This document shows positions 58,405 through 64,000 of a stretch of DNA of 64,000 nucleotides, one piece after another. The notes under the pieces are model-generated. The model was not told where the DNA came from and searched no databases. It saw only the letters and a list, made by a program, of their open reading frames with translations. Source of the DNA: Nocardioides albertanoniae (GTDB lineage Bacteria; Actinomycetota; Actinomycetes; Propionibacteriales; Nocardioidaceae); NCBI RefSeq assembly GCF_006716315.1, contig NZ_VFOV01000001.1, positions 540,501 to 604,500 on the forward strand, given 5' to 3'. The translations under genes and the position numbers were made by a program. Position 1 is the stretch's first letter, and each line of letters opens with the position of its first letter.

Positions 58405-59370
58405 ATGGGGAAGCACGCGAAGTACGTCGAGCCCGGCAGCGAGTTCAACCGCGACATGAACTACATCCCCGACCGGATCACCGCGGGCGCCCGCACGCCC
58501 GAGTTCGGGCCCACCGACGTGCCGCTGTGGCCCGTCGAGCCGGGTCGCTACCGGCTGGTCGCGGCCGCCGCCTGCCCGTGGGCCAACCGGGCGATCATCG
58601 TGCGCAACCTCCTCGGGCTGCAGGACGTCATCTCCCTCGGTCTCGCCGGCCCGACCCACGACGCCCGGTCGTGGACCTTCGACCTCGACCCCGGCGGTGT
58701 CGACCCGGTGCTCGGGATCGAGCGGCTGCAGCAGGCCTACCTCGCCCGCTATCCCGACTACCCGCGCGGCATCACAGTGCCGGCGATCGTCGAGGAGGCC
58801 AGCGGCAAGGTCGTGACCAACGACTTCCCGTGGATCACCCACGACTTCTTCCACGAGTGGAGCGACTTCTTCGCCGACGACGCCCCCGACCTGTGGCCTC
58901 GCGAGCTCCGCGCGGAGATGGACGAGGTGAACAAGCGGGTCTTCACCGAGGTCAACAACGGTGTCTACCGCTGTGGCTTCGCCGGGTCGCAGGAGGCGTA
59001 CGACGCTGCCTATGACCGCCTCTTCACGGCTCTCGACTGGCTCGAGGAGCGGCTGACCTCACAGCGTTATCTCGTCGGTGACCAGTTGACCGAGTCCGAC
59101 ATCCGGCTGTTCACGACGCTGGCCCGCTTCGACGCGGTCTACCACGGTCACTTCAAGTGCAACCGGCAGAAGCTCGTCGAGCTCCCCGCGCTGTGGGGCT
59201 ACGCTCGCGACCTCTACCAGACCCCGGGGATCGGCGAGACGCTCGACTTCGGGCAGATCAAGGACCACTACTACAAGGTCCACACCGATCTGAACCCCAC
59301 GCAGATCGTGCCCGCCGGGCCCGACCTCTCCGGCTGGGACGAACCGCACGGGCGCGACTCGCTCGGCTAG
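58405..59370 (+). CDS. Glutathione S-transferase-like, glutathionyl-hydroquinone reductase family
   Basis: A 321-residue Xi-class GST-like protein. The catalytic motif is AAACPWANRAIIVRNLLGL near residues 53-71 (Cys55). FTEVNNGVYRCGFAGSQEAYDAAYDRLFTALDWLEERL and SDIRLFTTLARFDAVYHGHFKCNRQKL are the family C-terminal marks. These proteins reductively remove thiol adducts from hydroquinones. Actinobacteria lack glutathione, so mycothiol or another thiol is the likely partner (inference). TAGGCT (58393-58398) overlaps the upstream stop and ends 6 nt before the ATG. Confidence 0.9.
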   Translation: MGKHAKYVEPGSEFNRDMNYIPDRITAGARTPEFGPTDVPLWPVEPGRYRLVAAAACPWANRAIIVRNLLGLQDVISLGLAGPTHDARSWTFDLDPGGVDPVLGIERLQQAYLARYPDYPRGITVPAIVEEASGKVVTNDFPWITHDFFHEWSDFFADDAPDLWPRELRAEMDEVNKRVFTEVNNGVYRCGFAGSQEAYDAAYDRLFTALDWLEERLTSQRYLVGDQLTESDIRLFTTLARFDAVYHGHFKCNRQKLVELPALWGYARDLYQTPGIGETLDFGQIKDHYYKVHTDLNPTQIVPAGPDLSGWDEPHGRDSLG

Positions 59371-59398
59371 CCGACCCGAGTCGCCAGGGTCACCGCGG

Positions 59399-60004
59399 TC
59401 ACCTGGCCGGGTAGCCCTGCCTGGACGCCTTGCGCTGCGCCGTGACGGCGTTGACGTAGGCGTTGGTCGGCGACATCCACAGCAGCACCAGGATCGCGAT
59501 CACCAGCAGGAGCTGCGCGACGGTGACCACCACGCTGCCGGCCGACGTCGGGACCGAGACGTCGCCGAACGTCGAGCTGCCGGCGAGGTTGCCCAGGCTC
59601 GAGAGGCTGGAGATCAGCGAGAGCGAGCCGAAGACGGTGGCGGTGATGCGGGCCCAGTTGCGTCCCTTGCCGTTCATGATCGCCATCCAGATCCACAGAC
59701 CGAGGCTGATCACCCCGAAGACCACCCCGCCGATCTGGACGATCGAGACGATCACGTCGGCCATGTTCTCCGCCTCGAAGACGGAGGGGTCGTACGTCGG
59801 CTGCTTCTCCATCTCCGTGACGATCAGCTTCTTCATCTCGGCCATGTCGGTGGTGAGGAGCACGATGGTCGAGACGACGTCGAGCAGGGCCCCGATCCAC
59901 ATGCCGATGACGGCGTACGTCAACGTCTTGGGTCGCTCGACGGGCGCCATCGGCGGCGCGGCCGGGGCGGGGTAGGGCTGCTGGTAGCCGTACTGATCGG
60001 ACAT
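59399..60004 (-). CDS. Hypothetical membrane protein with Pro/Tyr-rich N-terminus (4 TM)
   Basis: A 201-residue protein. The first 25 residues are Tyr/Pro/Ala-rich (DQYGYQQPYPAPAAPPMAPVERP), a common cytoplasmic tail in actinobacterial membrane proteins. Four hydrophobic helices follow (about residues 29-50, 85-108, 115-140 and 157-180). No function is apparent. AGGAGG 6 bp before the ATG at 60004 supports the start. It is convergent with the GST-like gene, 28 bp apart. Confidence 0.75.
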   Translation of the reverse strand: MSDQYGYQQPYPAPAAPPMAPVERPKTLTYAVIGMWIGALLDVVSTIVLLTTDMAEMKKLIVTEMEKQPTYDPSVFEAENMADVIVSIVQIGGVVFGVISLGLWIWMAIMNGKGRNWARITATVFGSLSLISSLSSLGNLAGSSTFGDVSVPTSAGSVVVTVAQLLLVIAILVLLWMSPTNAYVNAVTAQRKASRQGYPAR

Positions 60005-60112
60005 CTGTGCCTCCTGACAGGTGCGGCGACTCTAGCGACGGCTCCGTCCGGGCACCACCCGAAATGCCCGTGAGCCTCGGCGTTCTCGAGCACGGGCTTT
60101 CCTGGGGGCGAG

Positions 60113-60203
60113 TACCGTTTGGGTGAGCCGATGTGTCACGGATCACAAGTCCGTGATCGGTGCAGCCAGCGGTGGCAACCCCACCCCGTGTGAAGGAAGC
60201 GTG
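60113..60203 (+). promoter_or_regulatory. Promoter and structured leader of the bkd operon
   Basis: TACCGT (60113-60118) is a -10 candidate, which leaves a leader of about 78 nt before bkdA. The leader holds a perfect 7-bp hairpin TCACGGA/TCCGTGA (60136-60142 with 60150-60156) and a GGTGG/CCACC hairpin (60171-60175 with 60181-60185). GAAGGAAG then serves as ribosome-binding site. It could be an attenuator or protein-binding leader; I do not recognise a known riboswitch. Confidence 0.4.
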
Positions 60204-61340
60204 ATGACTGAATTCCTGACTCCGAGTCCCAGCCACCCAGACATGGTGCAGCTGTTGAACCCCGAGGGTGAGCGGGTCTCCCACCCCGACTACGAGTTCT
60301 CGCCCGACCGGCCCGAGGACGAGGCCGTACGCGGCTTCTACCGCGACATGGTGCTGACCCGTCGCCTCGACGTCGAGGCCACCGCGCTGCAGCGCCACGG
60401 CGAGCTGGGCCTGTGGGCGCAGCTGCTGGGCCAGGAGGCGGCGCAGATCGGCGCGGCCCGCGCGCTCGCGCCCCAGGACTTCGTCTTCCCGACCTACCGC
60501 GAGCACGGCGTCGCCTGGTGCCGCGATGTCGACCCGATGCAGCTGCTCGGACTCTTCCGGGGCACCGACCAGGGCGGCTGGGACCCCGCCGAGCACAACT
60601 TCGGGCTCTACACGATCGTCATCGGCGCCCAGACGCTGCACGCGACCGGCTATGCGATGGGCGTGCAGATGGACGGCCTCGTCGGCACCGGCGACCCGAC
60701 CCGCGACACCGCGGTGGTGGCCCACTTCGGCGACGGCGCTTCCTCGCAGGGCGACGTCAACGAGGCGATGGTCTTCGCCGCCACCTACAACGCCCCGGTC
60801 GTCTTCTTCTGCCAGAACAACCAGTGGGCGATCTCCGAGCCGGTCGACCAGATGGTGAAGGTGCCGCTCTACAAGCGTGCTCAGGGCTTCGGTTTCCCAG
60901 GAGTGCGGGTGGACGGCAACGACGTGCTGGCGACCTACGAGGTGATGAAGGCCGCGCTCAAGCGGGCTCACGAAGGCGGTGGGCCCACCATGATCGAGGC
61001 CTTCACCTACCGGATGGGTGCCCACACGACCACCGACGACCCGACCCGCTACCGGGTCTCCGACGAGGTCGAGGCGTGGAAGCTGAAGGACCCGATCGCC
61101 CGCGTGGAGGCCTACCTGCGCCGCGGTGGTGGCGCCTCGTCGTCGTTCTTCTCCAAGGTCGAGGCCGAGGCCGACGAGCTCGGCGAACGCTTGCGGGCCG
61201 GCATCCATGCGTTGCCCGAGCCCGATCCGGTCGCGCTCTTCGACAACGTCTACTCCGAGCTGCCGCCAGAGCTGCGGGAGCAGCGCGACGGCTACGCGGC
61301 CTACCACGCCTCCTTCGATCTCGAGGGGGCCTCGCGATGA
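60204..61340 (+). CDS. bkdA: Branched-chain 2-oxoacid dehydrogenase E1 component, alpha subunit
   Basis: A 378-residue thiamine-diphosphate enzyme. The TPP motif GDGASSQGDVNEAMVFAATYNAPVVFFCQNN spans residues 176-206. FPTYREHGVAWCRDVDPMQLLGLFRGTDQGG and the phosphorylation-loop region YRMGAHTTTDDPTRYR are conserved. It decarboxylates branched-chain 2-oxoacids (or pyruvate) within the E1-E2-E3 complex. ATG 60204 has GAAGGAAG 5 bp upstream. It overlaps bkdB by 4 bp. The absence of phosphatase or kinase genes is normal in bacteria. Pyruvate specificity cannot be excluded. Confidence 0.88.
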   Translation: MTEFLTPSPSHPDMVQLLNPEGERVSHPDYEFSPDRPEDEAVRGFYRDMVLTRRLDVEATALQRHGELGLWAQLLGQEAAQIGAARALAPQDFVFPTYREHGVAWCRDVDPMQLLGLFRGTDQGGWDPAEHNFGLYTIVIGAQTLHATGYAMGVQMDGLVGTGDPTRDTAVVAHFGDGASSQGDVNEAMVFAATYNAPVVFFCQNNQWAISEPVDQMVKVPLYKRAQGFGFPGVRVDGNDVLATYEVMKAALKRAHEGGGPTMIEAFTYRMGAHTTTDDPTRYRVSDEVEAWKLKDPIARVEAYLRRGGGASSSFFSKVEAEADELGERLRAGIHALPEPDPVALFDNVYSELPPELREQRDGYAAYHASFDLEGASR

Positions 61341-62311
61341 AGATGACACTGGCGAAGGCGCTCAACGCCGGGTTGCGGCGGGCGATGGAGGACGACCCGA
61401 AGGTCGTCCTGATGGGGGAGGACATCGGCCGGCTCGGCGGTGTCTTCCGGATCACCGACGGGCTGCAGAAGGACTTCGGCGAGGCCCGGGTGGTCGACAC
61501 GCCGCTGGCCGAGTCGGGCATCGTCGGCACGGCGGTCGGGCTCGCGCTGCGGGGCTATCGGCCGGTCGTCGAGATCCAGTTCGACGGGTTCGTCTACCCG
61601 GCCTACGACCAGATCGTCTCGCAGGTGGCGAAGTTCCACTACCGCTCCGGCGGCAGGGTCGCGATGCCGATGGTCGTCCGGATCCCGTTCGGCGGCGGCA
61701 TCGGGGCGGTCGAGCACCACAGCGAGTCACCGGAGGCGCAGTTCGCGCACACGCCGGGTCTCAAGGTCGTGGCCTGCTCCGACCCGCTCGACGCCTACTG
61801 GATGATCCAGCAGGCGATCGCCCACCCCGACCCGGTGATCTTCCTGGAGCCGAAGCGGCTCTACCACTCGACCAAGGCCGAGGTCGACGTCGACGCCGCT
61901 CCTGCCCCGCTGTTCGAGTCGCGGGTCGTGCGCGCGGGCACCGACGTGACCGTGCTGGCCTACGGGCCGACCGTGAAGACGGCCCTGACCGCCGCCGAGG
62001 CGGCCGCGGGGGAGGGCAAGTCGCTCGAGGTGATCGACCTGCGCACGCTCTCGCCGCTCGACATGGCGCCGGTCTTCGAGTCGGTGCGGCGTACGGGGCG
62101 GGCGGTCGTCGTCCACGAGGCCCAGGTCAACCTCGGTCTCGGCGCGGAGGTCGCCGCCCGCGTCGCCGAGCAGTGCTTCCACTCGCTGGAGGCGCCGGTG
62201 CTCCGTGTCGGCGGGTTCGACACCCCCTACCCGCCGGCACGGGCCGAGGAGTTCTTCCTCCCCGACCTCGACCGTGTGCTGGATGCCGTCGACAGGAGCC
62301 TGGCGTGGTGA
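61337..62311 (+). CDS. bkdB: Branched-chain 2-oxoacid dehydrogenase E1 component, beta subunit
   Basis: A 324-residue partner that completes the alpha2beta2 E1. Typical segments are VVLMGEDIGRLGGVFRITDGLQKDFGEARVVDTPLAESGIVGTAVGLAL, RIPFGGGIGAVEHHSESPEAQFAHTPGLKVV and VIFLEPKRLYHSTKAEV. EVIDLRTLSPLD and the C-terminal PVLRVGGFDTPYPPARAEEFFLPDLDRVL follow. It starts with an ATGA overlap to bkdA and overlaps the E2 gene by 4 bp. The YPPA segment is typical of BCKDH-like forms. Confidence 0.9.
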   Translation: MKMTLAKALNAGLRRAMEDDPKVVLMGEDIGRLGGVFRITDGLQKDFGEARVVDTPLAESGIVGTAVGLALRGYRPVVEIQFDGFVYPAYDQIVSQVAKFHYRSGGRVAMPMVVRIPFGGGIGAVEHHSESPEAQFAHTPGLKVVACSDPLDAYWMIQQAIAHPDPVIFLEPKRLYHSTKAEVDVDAAPAPLFESRVVRAGTDVTVLAYGPTVKTALTAAEAAAGEGKSLEVIDLRTLSPLDMAPVFESVRRTGRAVVVHEAQVNLGLGAEVAARVAEQCFHSLEAPVLRVGGFDTPYPPARAEEFFLPDLDRVLDAVDRSLAW

Positions 62312-63606
62312 ACGAGTTCAAGCTGCCCGACGTCGGCGAGGGCCTGACCGAGGCCGAGATCGTCGAGTGGCACGTCGCCGTCGGCGACGTCATCAAGGTC
62401 AACGACCCCGTCTGCGACATCGAGACCGCCAAGTCGGTCGTCGAGCTGCCCTCTCCCTATGCCGGTGTCGTCCAGGAGCTCCTGGTCGAGGTCGGCGACG
62501 AGGTCCAGGTCGGCACCCCGATCATCCGCATCGGCGACTCCGTCGAAGCCTCACCCCCTCAGGCCGAAGCGTCACCCCCGCAGGCCGAGAAGTCAGATCT
62601 GCAGGTCGAAGCGTCACCGCCAGAGCCGGAGGAGGCCGAAGGGCCGCTCAACCTGGTCGGCTACGGGTCCAAGGAAGACGCAGTCGTACGCCGCACCCGA
62701 TCCGTCTCCGCACAGGTCGCGGGCACCACGACGGGCAACGGGGTGCTGGCCAAGCCGAGCGCGCGGAAGCTGGCGCGCGACCTCGACGTCGACCTGGCCA
62801 CGGTCACCCCGGAGCGTACGGACGGCGTGATCACCACGGCCGACCTCGGCCGCGCCGGGACCGAGACGACCAGCGGGACCGAGACGACCAGCGGGGCCGG
62901 CGAGCGTCGCGAGCCGATCAAGGGCCTGCGCAAGCAGATGGGCCAGGCGATGGTCGACTCGGCGTTCACGCTGCCGCACGTCACCATCTGGACGACGACC
63001 GACGTCACCGCGACCACCGACCTGGTGGGCCGGCTCAAGGCGCGACGCGAGTTCGCCGACGTACGCGTCTCGCCGCTGCTGATCGTGGCGAAGGCGTGCC
63101 TGCTGGCGATGCGGCGCACCCCGATCGTCAACTCCTGGTGGGACGAGGCCGCCCAGGAGATCGTGTTCAAGGACTACGTCAATCTCGGCATCGCCGCGGC
63201 GACGCCGCGCGGGCTGCAGGTGCCGAACGTCAAGGGGGCCGAGCGGATGTCGCTGGCCGAGCTCGGCGGTGCGATCAACGAGCTGACCGATGTCGCGCGC
63301 ACCGGCAAGACCCCGCCTGCCGACCAGGCCGGAGGGACGTTCACGATCACCAACATCGGGCCGTTCGGCATCGACGGCGGCGCGCCCATCATCAACCCGG
63401 GCGAGTCCGCGATCCTCAGCGTCGGTGCGATCAAGCGTCAGCCGTGGGTCGTCGGGGAAGGCGACGACGAACGCATCGAGCCGCGCGACGTCTGCACCGT
63501 CGCGCTCAGCTTCGACCACCGCCACATCGACGGCGAGGCCGGCTCGCGCTATCTCTCCGACGTGGGTGCCGTCCTCTCGGACCCGAGCACCGCTCTGATG
63601 TTCTGA
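62308..63606 (+). CDS. bkdC: Branched-chain 2-oxoacid dehydrogenase E2 component (lipoyl acyltransferase)
   Basis: A 432-residue E2. The lipoyl domain (residues 1-77) has Lys42 in DIETAKSVVELPSP. The linker holds four 7-residue repeats (residues 79-106) encoded by the 21-bp repeat family. The E3/E1-binding domain is AKPSARKLARDLDVDLATVTPERTDGVITTADL (about residues 150-182), and a second ETTSGT repeat links it to the catalytic domain, which ends with LSFDHRHIDGEAGSRYL (His near 404). GTG 62308 overlaps bkdB. No E3 gene is in the window, so the lipoamide dehydrogenase must be encoded elsewhere. Confidence 0.92.
   Translation: MNEFKLPDVGEGLTEAEIVEWHVAVGDVIKVNDPVCDIETAKSVVELPSPYAGVVQELLVEVGDEVQVGTPIIRIGDSVEASPPQAEASPPQAEKSDLQVEASPPEPEEAEGPLNLVGYGSKEDAVVRRTRSVSAQVAGTTTGNGVLAKPSARKLARDLDVDLATVTPERTDGVITTADLGRAGTETTSGTETTSGAGERREPIKGLRKQMGQAMVDSAFTLPHVTIWTTTDVTATTDLVGRLKARREFADVRVSPLLIVAKACLLAMRRTPIVNSWWDEAAQEIVFKDYVNLGIAAATPRGLQVPNVKGAERMSLAELGGAINELTDVARTGKTPPADQAGGTFTITNIGPFGIDGGAPIINPGESAILSVGAIKRQPWVVGEGDDERIEPRDVCTVALSFDHRHIDGEAGSRYLSDVGAVLSDPSTALMF
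62542..62625 (+). repeat. Four 21-bp repeat units in the bkdC linker, same family as the array at 48.9 kb
   Basis: Units start at 62542, 62563, 62584 and 62605. Each begins GYCGA, continues with AGCGTCA or a variant, and ends in a form of CTGCAG. The third unit matches the units at 49038 and 49080 (read on the minus strand) at 18 of 21 positions. In frame they encode VEASPPQ, AEASPPQ, AEKSDLQ and VEASPPE. Confidence 0.9.
62857..62892 (+). repeat. 18-bp tandem repeat in the second bkdC linker
   Basis: Two exact copies of the unit GGGACCGAGACGACCAGC encode GTETTS twice between the E3/E1-binding domain and the catalytic domain. It lengthens the flexible linker and is unrelated to the 21-bp family. 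Confidence 0.85.
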
Positions 63607-63668
63607 TGTTCTGAGTCGACATTCGCCGTTCGCTACCCGGAGGGGCATCGATTCTGCAATGATCCTGC

Positions 63669-63688
63669 GGCCCGCGCTGACGCGGGCC
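63669..63688 (+). terminator. GC-rich hairpin after the bkd operon
   Basis: GGCCCGCG and CGCGGGCC form a perfect 8-bp stem with loop CTGA, 63 bp after the bkdC stop and 22 bp before the next start. There is no T-run, so it could equally be a leader structure of the next gene. Confidence 0.5.
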
Positions 63689-63709
63689 TGAGATCTTCTG
63701 GAGGCAGGA

Positions 63710-64000
63710 ATGGTGCTCCTCACGGGGCGCACGCTGCTCGCCGGGATCGTCGCGCTGGCCGCCTCGGCGACCATGCTCGCGGCGAGTCCCGCGAGCGCGG
63801 CGACGACTTCGACCGGCGTACGGTGCACGATCGTCGGTACGTCCGGTGGTGATGTCCTGAAGGGCACGTCACGGCGCGACGTCATCTGCGGACGCGGCGG
63901 CAGCGACATCATCTACGCCAGGGGCGGCGACGATCTCATCGATGCCGGATCCGGTGGGGATCACGTCTACGCCGGCTACGGCGCCGACAAGGTGCTCGCC
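63710..64000 (+). CDS. Secreted RTX-like calcium-binding repeat protein, 3' end cut by the window
   Basis: The 97 visible codons give a signal peptide (LTGRTLLAGIVALAASATMLAASPASA). A Cys-containing lead-in follows (VRCTIVGTSGGDVLKGTSRRDVICG). Hemolysin-type nonapeptide repeats GGxGxD then appear (GRGGSDIIYARGGDDLIDAGSGGDHVYAGYGADK). These form calcium-stabilised beta-rolls outside the cell. GGAGG lies 8 bp before the ATG. Length and any catalytic domain lie beyond the window. Confidence 0.85.
   Translation, partial: MVLLTGRTLLAGIVALAASATMLAASPASAATTSTGVRCTIVGTSGGDVLKGTSRRDVICGRGGSDIIYARGGDDLIDAGSGGDHVYAGYGADKVLA

Noticed and set aside
60131..60200. Known riboswitch (S-adenosylmethionine or cobalamin type) in the bkd leader
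   Set aside because: GGTGGCAACCCC looks superficially similar to SAM-aptamer fragments, but the required junctions and conserved core are not present.

Overview
The window is high-GC actinobacterial DNA, most likely from a Nocardioides-type organism (Nocardioidaceae). This is an inference from the GC-rich third codon positions, the frequent GTG starts, the many ATGA/GTGA gene overlaps, the PaaX/MarR/GntR-controlled CoA-ester catabolism, an AztABCD zinc system, a TadA-associated protein gene next to tadA, and many promoters whose -10 box lies 6-8 nt before the start codon (leaderless mRNAs). No rRNA, IS element, prophage or CRISPR array is visible. One tRNA-Ser(CGA) is present.

Left third (1-29.2 kb) is mainly catabolism and transport. 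1-4969: two enoyl-CoA hydratases, an AidB-type acyl-CoA dehydrogenase, a PaaX regulator and an SDR. 5065-9964: an AztABCD zinc importer with two AztD metallochaperones and a Zur-type box between aztA and aztB. 10078-16807: a MarR-controlled operon (hydratase, acetoacetyl-CoA-synthetase-like ligase, 3-hydroxyacyl-CoA dehydrogenase, acyl-CoA ligase, amidohydrolase-type beta-ketoacyl-CoA hydrolase) with the logic of hydrolytic aryl side-chain shortening (CouLMNO-like). 16893-27748: two divergent operons. The left one encodes a class III CoA-transferase, two highly diverged 2-hydroxyacyl-CoA dehydratase-fold subunits, an exporter and a secreted hydrolase. The right one encodes a polar-amino-acid-type ABC importer and a CapA-family phosphoesterase. 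They are separated by TTGATATCAA palindromes and followed by a MarR gene. The MHS transporter gene at 27857 carries the same CAGGAATCCTG palindrome as the 10.5-kb operon.

Middle (29.2-48.9 kb): a DesKR-like two-component system beside an ABC-2 exporter and a fatty acid desaturase, a GH64 glucanase, a sirtuin, a Fic protein, an acyl-CoA dehydrogenase, a secreted cutinase/PE-PPE-like hydrolase, an ectoine-hydrolase-like M24 protein with an aminotransferase and an M20 deacylase, a VIT-type metal transporter, ThpR and DoxX.

Right third (48.9-64 kb): a strikingly ordered array of 21-bp repeats, upp, tadA with its partner, tRNA-Ser, a MNT-HEPN toxin-antitoxin-like pair with a 14-bp inverted repeat that contains the start codon, a fructosamine-kinase/phosphatase pair, a GntR-controlled DDAH-like hydrolase gene, a HisC-like aminotransferase, a zincin, a glutathione-S-transferase-like reductase, and a branched-chain 2-oxoacid dehydrogenase operon. 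The E2 linker of that operon contains four more copies of the same 21-bp repeat. The window ends in an RTX-like secreted protein.

The observations I regard as most likely to be new are (i) the aerobic CoA-transferase / cysteine-poor 2-hydroxyacyl-CoA dehydratase-like operon with its divergent transporter, (ii) the 21-bp repeat family found both between genes and inside a coding sequence, and (iii) the operator sharing that links distant genes.
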